Shown in pieces: positions 49,196-57,396 of a stretch of 60,709 bases of DNA (the first letter of the stretch is position 1; the number at the start of each line of letters is the position of its first letter). Position numbers and translations under genes: made by a program. The notes under the pieces are model-generated. The model saw only the letters and a list, made by a program, of their open reading frames with translations, was not told the origin of the DNA and did no database searches. This DNA comes from an uncultured Actinomycetes bacterium (GTDB lineage Bacteria; Actinomycetota; Coriobacteriia; Coriobacteriales; Atopobiaceae), in contig OMXZ01000018.1 of the NCBI GenBank assembly GCA_900315165.1, positions 1 to 60,709 of the forward strand. Reading direction: 5' to 3'.

Positions 49196-49374
49196 GACCC
49201 GCCAGGCGCACGGCAGCCGTATGCAGCGCCCTCGCCTAAGCGCGTCGGCAAAATCGCCGCGCTCGGCGCAAAACTCGCGGCTTCGCCGCTCAGACAGTTG
49301 CGCCGACCCGCGCGCCGATTTTCCCGCCGCAGGCTCAGAGACGCTGCATACGGCTGCCGTGCGCCTGTCGGGTC
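49196..49374. repeat. Palindromic element, left border of the hsd operon
   Basis: A perfect 26-bp inverted repeat (49203-49228 and 49342-49367) extends outward with one mismatch to 49196 and 49374. The interior is a further imperfect palindrome containing CTCAGACAGTTGCGCC and GGCGCAAAACTCGCGG around the centre. The reverse complement of 55471-55648 aligns along nearly its full length. It may also act as a terminator for the phosphate transporter gene. Confidence 0.9.
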
Positions 49375-49445
49375 CGTCACCGTGATGACCTGTGTTGCGG
49401 CGATGGTAGAATAGCGCCAAGAAACCACGCGAGGTGATACATGTC

Positions 49446-52400
49446 ATGGGACGCCCAGAGGACAAATTCGTCAAGATCCCTGCGATCGTCCATGCCACGC
49501 ATATCGGCTATCGCTACCTCTCCATTCACGGGCTAGAGGCCGACAAGGACTTCGACCCTGACACCAACATCTTCTATCGACAGTTTCGCGAGGCCATCGA
49601 GCAGATCAACGGACGTCCCGTCGATATGTCGAAAGCGGCCTACCTCGTCAGTCAGCTCCGCCTCTCCCTCGATGCGAGCGATCTTGGGAAGGCCTTTTTC
49701 AAGCTCCTGCAGAATGGCCTCGACGGGTATCGCCTGATTGACTTCGACTCTCCAACGAATAACAGCTTCCATGTCGTGACCGAGCTGCCCTATGCCAACG
49801 GGGAGGACAGCTTCAGGCCCGACATCGTCTTTCTCGTCAACGGCATGCCGCTGGCCTTCATGGAGGCGAAGCGTCCGAACAACAGGGATGGCATCCAGGC
49901 GGAACGCGACCGCATGACGGCGCGTTTCTCGAACGGGGCCTACCGTCGCTTCGTGAACATCACGCAGGTCATGGCCTTCTCCAACAACCAGGGGTACGAC
50001 GACTCGGACCGGCATCAGCTTCAGGGCTCCTATTACGCGAGCAGCGCGTATGGGAAGCTCGCCTACAACCATTTCCGCGAAGAGGACGATGCGGACATGG
50101 CGGCGCTCGTGCAGCCGCGCAACGAGACGGTCGAGAGGTTCATCCTCACCGACAACAACTTGGCATCCTATTTCGGTTCCGCGGAATACGAGAGCTCCAT
50201 CCAACCGGACACTCCCGCCAACCGCATCGTGACCTCGATCCTCTCGCCGGGACGCCTCATCTTCCTGCTGCGCTACGGCATCGCCTATGTGGAGAAGACC
50301 AACGAGGAGGGCGTGAGGCTCCTGCAGAAGCACATCATGCGCTATCCGCAGCTCTTCGCGACCATGAGGGTCCGCGAGAAGCTCGACGCGGGGGTGAGGC
50401 AGGGCATCATCTGGCACACCCAGGGGAGCGGCAAGACGGCGCTCTCGTTCTTCCTCACGCGCTACCTGCGCGATTACTTCCAGGCGAAAAACCAGATCAC
50501 ACGCTTCTTCTTCATCGTGGACCGGCTCAGCCTTGCGGACCAGGCAGCCGACGAGTTCCGCGCGCGAGGCGCCGTGGTGTCCGTCGTGAACAGCAGGGCC
50601 GAGTTCGGGCAGAGCCTGAAAGACCCGGGCGACGGTACGGATGTCGTGACTGATGACCGCACGCCGGCCATCACTGTCGTGAACATCCAGAAGTTCGACG
50701 AGGACTCGACCGCTATAGACTTCGACTACGGTCTCAACGTGCAGCGCGTCTATTTCATCGACGAGGCCCATCGCGACTACAAGAAGGGCGGCGCCTTCCT
50801 CACCAGCCTTGTGACCTCCGACCGCAGCGCTGTCAGGTTCGCCCTCACCGGTACGCCTATTGTGGGCGCAAAGGGCGGCAACAACACCAAGGAGATCTTC
50901 GGCGACTACATCCACACGTACTACTACAACCAATCCATTGCGGACGGATATACGCTCAAGTTGCTGCGCGAGGACGTCAAAACGGAGTTCCGGGTCAAGA
51001 TGCAGGAGGTCATGCGTGACCTGCGCGAGATCAACAAGCTCGTGAAGATAGACGATGTCCTCGTGCACGACAGCTATGTGGGGCCCCTCGTCGACTATAT
51101 CGTGGATGACTATCTGCAGAGCCAGGTGCAGCTGGGGGACGAGACCATTGGGGCGATGGTCGTCGCCTACAGCTCCGAGCAGGCCAGGCGCATCTACGAG
51201 AGGCTGCGCGAACTGGATCCGGACCTCGCCGTCGGCCTCGCCCTGGACGAGGGCGACGTGGAGCGCGTCGAGAGCAGGCTCATCCTGTACGACGAGGGTA
51301 CCAAGCAGTACCGCAGGGAGATCTGCGACAACTTCAAGAAGGACGACAGCCCCATCAACATCCTTGTCGTCTACAACATGTTGCTGACCGGCTTCGACGC
51401 CCACCGGCTCAAGAAGCTCTACCTCTGCCGCAAGATTAAGGCGCACAACCTCTTGCAGGCGCTCACGCGCGTGAACCGACCCTACCACGACCTCGCATTC
51501 GGCTACGTGGTCGACTTCGCGGACATCACCGAGGAATACGACAAGACCAACAGGGCCTACCTCGAGGAGCTTTCGGGCGAGCTCAAGGACGACTACGACA
51601 AGTACAGCAGTATCTTCGAGAGCCGGGAGACCATCGAGGACGACCTCGCGCGCATCAAGGACCTGCTTTTCAGCTACACGACGGACAACGTGGTGGAGTT
51701 CACGAACGAAATCGGCCTGATCGACGACAAGGAGGAGCTCTACGATCTGAACAACGCCCTCAGGCGCTACGGGGACCTGCGCAACGTCGCCAAGATGCTC
51801 GGCTATGAGGAGCTCTACGACCAGTTTGATATCAGGAAGTCACGGGAGCTGTTGCGCGAGGTCGGTCTTCGCATCCAGGCCATCAACAACAAGGAGGCAC
51901 TGGCGCTGAAGGACATGTCCACCGGCGCAATCAACGTCCTCCTCAGTCAGGTCGAGTTCAACTTCCGGCGGATCGGCACGGACGAACTCTCCGTGGCGGA
52001 CGAGTTCCAGGACAAGCTGTGCCGCACGTACGGGTCGTTCGCAAGCAACATCGACCCCGGAGATCCCGAATACGTCAACCTGCTCGAGGAGCTGAGAAAG
52101 AAGTTCGAAAAGCTGGACATCGAGGAGATGACCAGCGCGGACATGAAGGTCAGCATGGAGGAGCTCGATGACCTGCGTCGGCGTATGGACGAGCTCAACC
52201 GCAGGGACGCCGCGCTGGCGAAGAAGTACGGGGGCGACGCGAAGTTCGTGCGCGCCCACAAGCGCGCCATGCGCACCCCGCCGCCGCTGACGACGAGCCC
52301 GCTGCATCTCTTCCACATCCTTGACCGCGTGAAGGGCGAGGCGGACGATACGGTCCTGTCCAACCACAACCTCCTCGGTAATGTGTCGTTTTTCCAGAAG

Positions 52401-52526
52401 ACGGTGCGCACGATGCTCAACAAGTCCTGCAGCGACGAGGGAATCAGACCTACCAAAGACCAGCTCTTCGGGCTGGCGGACTACATCGCAAGCGAATACA
52501 TCGACGAGCGCAGAGAGGCCGCATAG
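49446..52526 (+). CDS. hsdR: Type I restriction endonuclease subunit R (HsdR)
   Basis: A 1,026-residue restriction and translocase subunit. The PD-(D/E)xK nuclease site is RPDIVFLVNGMPLAFMEAKR (about 124-143). Motor motifs follow: IIWHTQGSGKTALSFFLTRY (Walker A, about 318-337), YFIDEAHRDYKKG (DEAH), FALTGTPIVG, and MLLTGFDAHRLKKLYLCR with LLQALTRVNRPY. The C terminus is helical and would contact HsdM. The ATG at 49446 has GAGGTGAT upstream; an in-frame GTG 12 bases before is less likely. It is first in hsdR-hsdM-hsdS, just inside the left palindromic element. Confidence 0.94.
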   Translation: MGRPEDKFVKIPAIVHATHIGYRYLSIHGLEADKDFDPDTNIFYRQFREAIEQINGRPVDMSKAAYLVSQLRLSLDASDLGKAFFKLLQNGLDGYRLIDFDSPTNNSFHVVTELPYANGEDSFRPDIVFLVNGMPLAFMEAKRPNNRDGIQAERDRMTARFSNGAYRRFVNITQVMAFSNNQGYDDSDRHQLQGSYYASSAYGKLAYNHFREEDDADMAALVQPRNETVERFILTDNNLASYFGSAEYESSIQPDTPANRIVTSILSPGRLIFLLRYGIAYVEKTNEEGVRLLQKHIMRYPQLFATMRVREKLDAGVRQGIIWHTQGSGKTALSFFLTRYLRDYFQAKNQITRFFFIVDRLSLADQAADEFRARGAVVSVVNSRAEFGQSLKDPGDGTDVVTDDRTPAITVVNIQKFDEDSTAIDFDYGLNVQRVYFIDEAHRDYKKGGAFLTSLVTSDRSAVRFALTGTPIVGAKGGNNTKEIFGDYIHTYYYNQSIADGYTLKLLREDVKTEFRVKMQEVMRDLREINKLVKIDDVLVHDSYVGPLVDYIVDDYLQSQVQLGDETIGAMVVAYSSEQARRIYERLRELDPDLAVGLALDEGDVERVESRLILYDEGTKQYRREICDNFKKDDSPINILVVYNMLLTGFDAHRLKKLYLCRKIKAHNLLQALTRVNRPYHDLAFGYVVDFADITEEYDKTNRAYLEELSGELKDDYDKYSSIFESRETIEDDLARIKDLLFSYTTDNVVEFTNEIGLIDDKEELYDLNNALRRYGDLRNVAKMLGYEELYDQFDIRKSRELLREVGLRIQAINNKEALALKDMSTGAINVLLSQVEFNFRRIGTDELSVADEFQDKLCRTYGSFASNIDPGDPEYVNLLEELRKKFEKLDIEEMTSADMKVSMEELDDLRRRMDELNRRDAALAKKYGGDAKFVRAHKRAMRTPPPLTTSPLHLFHILDRVKGEADDTVLSNHNLLGNVSFFQKTVRTMLNKSCSDEGIRPTKDQLFGLADYIASEYIDERREAA

Positions 52527-54169
52527 TGGCAGAAGAAGCAACCCTTCCCGGGACGGATATCCTCGCGGATACCAAGGGAATGATCGACGGGCTCAAGAGC
52601 GTGTGCGCGCAGGCGGGTCTGGCAAACGACAGCTCGGAGTACAAGATCATCACCGAGGCCTTCCTCTACAAGTTCCTGAACGACAAGTTCGTGCATGAGC
52701 TTCGGAAACTTGACGACTTCAAGGATGCGGAAAACCCCGAGGCTGCCTATGAACAGATGCCTGAGGAAGACCGCGAGATGGCGCTCGTCAACCTGCCGGC
52801 GGAGACGGCAGTCGTGCGGCCCGAGTACCTGATACCCGCGCTCTTCAACCGGAAAAACGAGGAAGGTTTCGCCGGAACATTCGATGCCGCGCTCCTCGGT
52901 ATCGCGGATGACAACGTCGACGTGTTCTCGGTGAGGATGGGCGAGGGCCAGGCGATCCGACTCTTCAGCGGCGTCTCTCGCTTCATCGTCGAGGAGGGAA
53001 AGCGCGACAGCTTCTGCGCCCAGCTCATCACGAAGCTCGCAGCCTTCTCGTTCGAGCGAGCCTTCAACCAGAAATATGATTTCTTCGCCGCCGTCTTCGA
53101 GTATCTGATTAGCGACTACAACAAGGACAGCGGTACCTACGGCGAGTACTTCACCCCGCATTCCATCGCGACCATCATCGCCGACATCCTTGTGCCCGAG
53201 GGCGCAAAGGATGTGACCGTCTACGATCCGGCGGCGGGCACGGGCACGTTGGTCCTGGCGGCGGCCCATCGCATCGGCGAGAACAAATGCACCATCTACA
53301 CGCAGGATCGCAGCCAGAAGGCCAACGAGTTCATGCGCCTCAACCTCATCCTCAACAACCTCGTGCACTCGCTGCCCAATGTCGTGCACGACGACACGCT
53401 GATGAACCCCCGGCATCTCGCTGCCGACGGGCGCAGCATCCGGAAATTCGACTACATCGTCAGCAACCCGCCCTTCAAGGCAGATTTCTCGGACACGAGG
53501 GACGCCCTAGCAGGAGATGCCTACCGCAAGCGATTCTGGGCAGGCGTGCCCAACATCACGACCAAGCCCGAGAAGATGGAAATCTACCTGATGTTCCTCC
53601 AGCACATCGTGGCCTCGATGGAGGAGGACGGGCACGCCGCGGTGGTCGTGCCGACAGGCTTTCTCACAGCCAAGGGTAAGATTCCCCTGGCGATCCGCAA
53701 GAAGATGGTCGATGCCCATATGCTGCGCGGCGTGGTGAGCATGCCCTCCAACATCTTCGCCAACACGGGCACCAACGTATCCATCGTCTTTTTGGACAAG
53801 TCGAAGAAGTACGAAAATGCGCTGCTCATGGATGCCTCGAAGCTCGGTACGAAAAAGAAGGTGGATGGCAAGAACCAGCGCACCTTCCTTTCCGACGAGG
53901 AGATCGGCCGCATCGTGGGCGTGTTCAATGGCGCGGAGGAGCAGGACGATTTCAGCGTGCTCGCGTCATACGAGGACATCGAGGCCAAGAAGTACTCGTT
54001 CAGTGCGGGCCAGTATTTCGAGGTGAAGATCGAATATGTCGATCTGACGCCGGAGGAGTTCGACGCCGAGCTGGCCAAGCGCATGGAGAACCTGAACGCG
54101 CTTTTCGCGGAAGGCGACCGTCTACGTGCGGAGATCGAGGCGCAGCTGAAGAAGGTGCGCCTTGGATAA
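52526..54169 (+). CDS. hsdM: Type I restriction-modification DNA methyltransferase (HsdM)
   Basis: A 547-residue N6-adenine methyltransferase. The N-terminal helical domain (YKIITEAFLYKFLNDKFVHE) precedes the catalytic part: motif I DPAAGTGTLVLAAAHRIG (about 234) and motif IV FDYIVSNPPFKADFSD (NPPF). YGEYFTPHSIATIIADILVP and VPTGFLTAKGKIPLAIRKKM are also typical. GTG start; the last base of the hsdR stop is its first base. It overlaps hsdS by eight bases. Confidence 0.94.
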   Translation: MAEEATLPGTDILADTKGMIDGLKSVCAQAGLANDSSEYKIITEAFLYKFLNDKFVHELRKLDDFKDAENPEAAYEQMPEEDREMALVNLPAETAVVRPEYLIPALFNRKNEEGFAGTFDAALLGIADDNVDVFSVRMGEGQAIRLFSGVSRFIVEEGKRDSFCAQLITKLAAFSFERAFNQKYDFFAAVFEYLISDYNKDSGTYGEYFTPHSIATIIADILVPEGAKDVTVYDPAAGTGTLVLAAAHRIGENKCTIYTQDRSQKANEFMRLNLILNNLVHSLPNVVHDDTLMNPRHLAADGRSIRKFDYIVSNPPFKADFSDTRDALAGDAYRKRFWAGVPNITTKPEKMEIYLMFLQHIVASMEEDGHAAVVVPTGFLTAKGKIPLAIRKKMVDAHMLRGVVSMPSNIFANTGTNVSIVFLDKSKKYENALLMDASKLGTKKKVDGKNQRTFLSDEEIGRIVGVFNGAEEQDDFSVLASYEDIEAKKYSFSAGQYFEVKIEYVDLTPEEFDAELAKRMENLNALFAEGDRLRAEIEAQLKKVRLG

Positions 54170-55409
54170 GGTAAAGCTTGGCGATATTGCCGACACCGCG
54201 CTCGGGAAGATGCTTGACGCGAAAAAGAATAAAGGCGCACTTCATCCTTATCTCGCCAATATCAATGTACGCTGGGGGGAATTCGATTTGGAAAACCTCC
54301 CACTCATGCCTTTCGAAGACGATGAGAACGATAGGTTCTCCATTCGAGATGGCGATCTGGTTATGTGCGAGGGTGGCGAGCCAGGAAGATGCGCAATATG
54401 GCATAACGAGCTTGAAGATGTGCATTATCAAAAGGCGTTGCATCGAATTCGTCCTCACGAAGGTGTTGATGTCCGCTGGTTGTACTACTGGTTCTTACTG
54501 CAAAGCAGGATCGGTGGTCTCAACAAGTACTTCGTTGAGACCACCATCAAGCATCTCGTTGGCGAGGATTTGAAATCAGTCGTTATCGATTTGCCTGATT
54601 ATTCGGAACAAGTTGCGACAGCAGATGTCCTTGATTCGCTTGATGCAAAGATAGCCAACAACAAGAAGCTCATGGCGGAGCTCGATGCTACCGCGCGGCT
54701 TATGTATGACTACTGGTTCACGCAGTTCGACTTCCCTGATGAGAACGGCAATCCCTATCGTTCGAGCGGCGGAAAGATGGTCTGGTCGGATGAGTTGAAA
54801 CGCGACATTCCGGTGAACTGGGAAACTGGTTCGCTTGAAGATATTGCGACACTGGCTTCGGGCGCAACGCCATCAACCTCAGAGCCAAGCAATTATTCAA
54901 CCGAAGGCATTGCCTGGATAACTCCTGACGATCTTTCTAGAGCAACGGGAGGTATGTTTATCGGCCACGGGAAGCGTGACGTGAGTTTATCCGGCTTGCA
55001 ATCTTGTTCTGCGACGCTATTGCCCAAGGGAAGTATAATTCTCAGCTCCCGTGCACCTATTGGGTATCTGGCGATAGCTCTTGAGAATTGCTGCACGAAT
55101 CAAGGATGCAAGTCATTCATCCCCGAAATGGGGTACGGATCATATTTCATATTTTTTATGCTTGGGCGAATGATGCCGCTCATTAAATCACAAGGCGCTG
55201 GAACTACTTTCAAGGAAGTTTCTAAAGATACGCTCAGTAAACTGCGTGTTCTTCTACCCCCAAAGCCAGTAGTTGCCCTCTTCGAGCAAACCATTGAAGG
55301 TATTTGTGGTGAGATGAGGAGCTTGCAGGCTGAGGCTGAAAGTCTTGCTAACCTGCGTGACTGGCTCTTGCCCATGCTCATGAACGGGCAGACCCAGGTG
55401 ACGGATTGA
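54162..55409 (+). CDS. hsdS: Type I restriction specificity subunit (HsdS)
   Basis: A 415-residue specificity subunit with TTG start. Two target recognition domains are visible: residues 1-140 and 190-345. Each is followed by a conserved helix: YSEQVATADVLDSLDAKIAN with NKKLMAELDATARLMYDYWF, and FEQTIEGICGEMRSLQAEAE with SLANLRDWLLPMLMNGQ. The recognition domains are clearly less GC-rich than hsdR and hsdM, as expected for domains exchanged by recombination. Only this one hsdS is present and no partner fragment lies nearby. The DNA target cannot be predicted. Confidence 0.93.
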   Translation: MDKVKLGDIADTALGKMLDAKKNKGALHPYLANINVRWGEFDLENLPLMPFEDDENDRFSIRDGDLVMCEGGEPGRCAIWHNELEDVHYQKALHRIRPHEGVDVRWLYYWFLLQSRIGGLNKYFVETTIKHLVGEDLKSVVIDLPDYSEQVATADVLDSLDAKIANNKKLMAELDATARLMYDYWFTQFDFPDENGNPYRSSGGKMVWSDELKRDIPVNWETGSLEDIATLASGATPSTSEPSNYSTEGIAWITPDDLSRATGGMFIGHGKRDVSLSGLQSCSATLLPKGSIILSSRAPIGYLAIALENCCTNQGCKSFIPEMGYGSYFIFFMLGRMMPLIKSQGAGTTFKEVSKDTLSKLRVLLPPKPVVALFEQTIEGICGEMRSLQAEAESLANLRDWLLPMLMNGQTQVTD

Positions 55410-55470
55410 CGCTACCGGCGCGTCGACGGCTTGATTGCGTTTTACCTCGCGATACGGTGGGTCACAAATC

Positions 55471-55648
55471 AGGCAGGCAGCGACACGGCGGCCGTATGCG
55501 GCGCTTCTGAGCCTGCGGCGGCATAAGCGGAGCGCGGGTCGGCGCAACTGTCTGAGCGGCGCAGCCGCGAGTTTTGCGCCGAGCGCGACGTGTTGCCGAC
55601 GCGCTTAGGCGAGGGCGCCGGATGCGGCAGCCGTGTCGGTGCCGTCAG
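55471..55648. repeat. Palindromic element, right border of the hsd operon (inverted copy)
   Basis: The reverse complement aligns with 49196-49374 along almost all its length, including GCCCTCGCCTAAGCGCGTCG, GCTCGGCGCAAAACTCGCGG and CGCTCAGACAGTTGCGCC. The plus strand reads ACTGTCTGAG ... GAGTTT in the core. Its end arms pair less perfectly than those of the left copy. It lies between hsdS and the convergent pth2 gene and could work as a two-way terminator. Confidence 0.88.
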
Positions 55649-55649
55649 G

Positions 55650-56099
55650 TCAGTACAGCGGCAGATCGCCCGTGATTGGGTCGATGTCCTCGGCGCGCAG
55701 GGGCTCGAAGGCAAGGCACGTGTAGGTGGCCTCGCCGTGGAACTCCGTGAGGCCGGCGTCGCGGATCAGCGCCACGAGGAAGCCCTGGTCGCGGCCCTGT
55801 TGGGCGATGTCGAGCAGGGCTTCTTCGGAATCGACGTACACGCAGACCTTGGCCACGCCGTAGCGGAACCAGTCCGTGAGCGGGGAGGGGTCGCCGTGGT
55901 CATCCACGACAATCCAGGTGGGCTCGCCGTCCTCGTCGTAGGAGAGGCTCACGTCACCCAGACGGTCCTCGCGCGCGAGTGCCATGAGCACGGCCTCCAC
56001 GCAGGCGTGACCGGCCTGGGCCGCGATCTTGCCCTTGCGCATCTTGAGGTCGCGGCGCATCACGATAAGCTGCTTGGCCTTGTAGGAGGAGACAGCCAT
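55650..56099 (-). CDS. Peptidyl-tRNA hydrolase, Pth2 type
   Basis: A 149-residue protein with the Pth2 (archaeal/eukaryotic-type) fold. KQLIVMRRDLKMRKGKIAAQ followed by AGHACVEAVL is the defining N-terminal segment, and KVCVYVDSEEALLDIAQQG and FLVALIRDAGLTEF fit the remaining family motifs. It would free tRNA from drop-off peptidyl-tRNA. The stop is almost in contact with the repeat element. The FKBP gene lies one base upstream of its start, suggesting an operon. Confidence 0.87.
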   Translation of the reverse strand: MAVSSYKAKQLIVMRRDLKMRKGKIAAQAGHACVEAVLMALAREDRLGDVSLSYDEDGEPTWIVVDDHGDPSPLTDWFRYGVAKVCVYVDSEEALLDIAQQGRDQGFLVALIRDAGLTEFHGEATYTCLAFEPLRAEDIDPITGDLPLY

Positions 56100-56100
56100 G

Positions 56101-56526
56101 CTAGTCCTCGACCTCGAGCAGCTCGATCTCGAAATTGAGGTCCTTGCCGGCCATCTCGTGGTTCATGTCGAAGGTGACGGTGGTGTCGTCCTTTGCGGTG
56201 ACCACGGCGGGGAAGCGGCCGCCCGTCTCGGAGCCGAGCACGAGGTGCATGCCGACCTCGAGCTGGTCGGCGCCGGGCAGCTGCGCGATGGGGAAGGACT
56301 GGATGAGCTCCAGGCGGCGCGGGCCATAGGCCTCGGCAGCCGGGATATGCACGGTGCGGGTCTCGCCGACCTCCATCTCGTCCACGGCGGCGTCGAAGCC
56401 GGGGATCATCTGGCCGGCCATGCAGGTGAAGGCCAGCGGCTCGTTGCGGTCGCGCGAACTGTCGAACTTCGTCCCGTCGTCCAGCGTGCCGACGTAGTGG
56501 ACCTTGACCTTCTTGCCTGCGTTGCT
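56101..56526 (-). CDS. FKBP-type peptidyl-prolyl isomerase, SlyD-like
   Basis: A 141-residue SlyD-like FKBP with a chaperone insert. KVKVHYVGTLDDGTKFDSSR and PLAFTCMAGQMIPGFDAAV form the isomerase half. The IF (insert) domain at about 70-120 contains AYGPRRLELIQSFPIAQLPG and VVTAKDDTTVTFDMNHEMAG. The ending KDLNFEIELLEVED is standard. The His-rich nickel tail of E. coli SlyD is absent. The start at 56526 has GGAGACGGC upstream. Confidence 0.91.
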   Translation of the reverse strand, partial: SNAGKKVKVHYVGTLDDGTKFDSSRDRNEPLAFTCMAGQMIPGFDAAVDEMEVGETRTVHIPAAEAYGPRRLELIQSFPIAQLPGADQLEVGMHLVLGSETGGRFPAVVTAKDDTTVTFDMNHEMAGKDLNFEIELLEVED

Positions 56527-56609
56527 CATGCCGTCTCCGTTCGTTTTGGGGCATACTTGATGAGTTGACACTAGGTATTGCATTCTAGCCTTTGTGGGGA
56601 GGCCATGGG

Positions 56610-57371
56610 ATGGCGGAGGGCTTCATCGGCGTGATGGACTCGGGCGTGGGCGGCATATCCGTCCTGCGCGAACTGGTGCGCGAACTGCCGCACGAGGACT
56701 TCCGCTTCTTCGGCGACTCCGCCAACGCCCCCTACGGAGAAAAGACGGACGCGCAGGTCCGGGCCCTCACGGAGGCGATCGTTGAGCGTTTCGTGTCCGA
56801 TGGCGCCAAGGCCGTGGTGATCGCCTGCAACACAGCGACCAGCGTGGCGGCGGCCGGCCTGCGCGACCGCTACGACCTGCCGATCGTCGGCGTGGAGCCA
56901 GCGCTCAAGCCCGCCTGCGAGGCGCTGCCGGGCGGCAGGATTCTCGTGATGGCCACACCCGTCACGCTGCGGCTCGAGAAGTTCCAGCAGCTCGAGCAGG
57001 CCTACGATCAGGCCTGCGACATCGCCGCCGTCCCCTGCGTGGGCCTGGCGAGCCGCATCGAGCGGGGCAACCTCGACGCGCCCGACCTGCACGAGCTTCT
57101 GGAGTCCCTGGTGGGGGAGTACGCCGGCACGGTGGACGGCGTGGTGCTCGGCTGCACCCACTATCCCTTCGTGCGTCGGCAGATCGCTGCGGTCCTGGGC
57201 GACGTGCGCTTCTTCGACGGGGCGGCCGGCACCGCGCGTCAGACGCGCCGCCTGCTTGCGGCGGCAGGCGCCCTGCGCGAGAAGGGCGAGGGGAGCGTGC
57301 AGTTGGCGAGCAGCATCGACACGCCGGAGGAAGCCGCGCTCTACCAGCGCTTCTTTGCGGGCGAGCTGTAG
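56610..57371 (+). CDS. murI: Glutamate racemase
   Basis: A 253-residue glutamate racemase, providing D-glutamate for peptidoglycan. GVMDSGVGGISVLRELVREL is the N-terminal signature. The two catalytic Cys are in VVIACNTATSVAAAG and VVLGCTHYPFVRRQI, and FFGDSANAPYGEKTDAQV follows the first strand. The ATG at 56610 has GGGGAGG about seven bases upstream. A perfect TTGACA (56565-56570) upstream could be a -35, though the -10 is poor. It is divergent from the slyD-like gene. Confidence 0.94.
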   Translation: MAEGFIGVMDSGVGGISVLRELVRELPHEDFRFFGDSANAPYGEKTDAQVRALTEAIVERFVSDGAKAVVIACNTATSVAAAGLRDRYDLPIVGVEPALKPACEALPGGRILVMATPVTLRLEKFQQLEQAYDQACDIAAVPCVGLASRIERGNLDAPDLHELLESLVGEYAGTVDGVVLGCTHYPFVRRQIAAVLGDVRFFDGAAGTARQTRRLLAAAGALREKGEGSVQLASSIDTPEEAALYQRFFAGEL

Positions 57372-57396
57372 GGAGCCGGCAACCGGCGGGGCCGCC

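Noticed and set aside
49196-49374. Insertion sequence with its own transposase
   Set aside because: The element is only about 179 bp and has no coding capacity; any transposase would have to act in trans.
49533-51488. A 651-codon open frame antisense to hsdR
   Set aside because: Shadow of a strongly biased coding sequence; the sense frame has all HsdR motifs.
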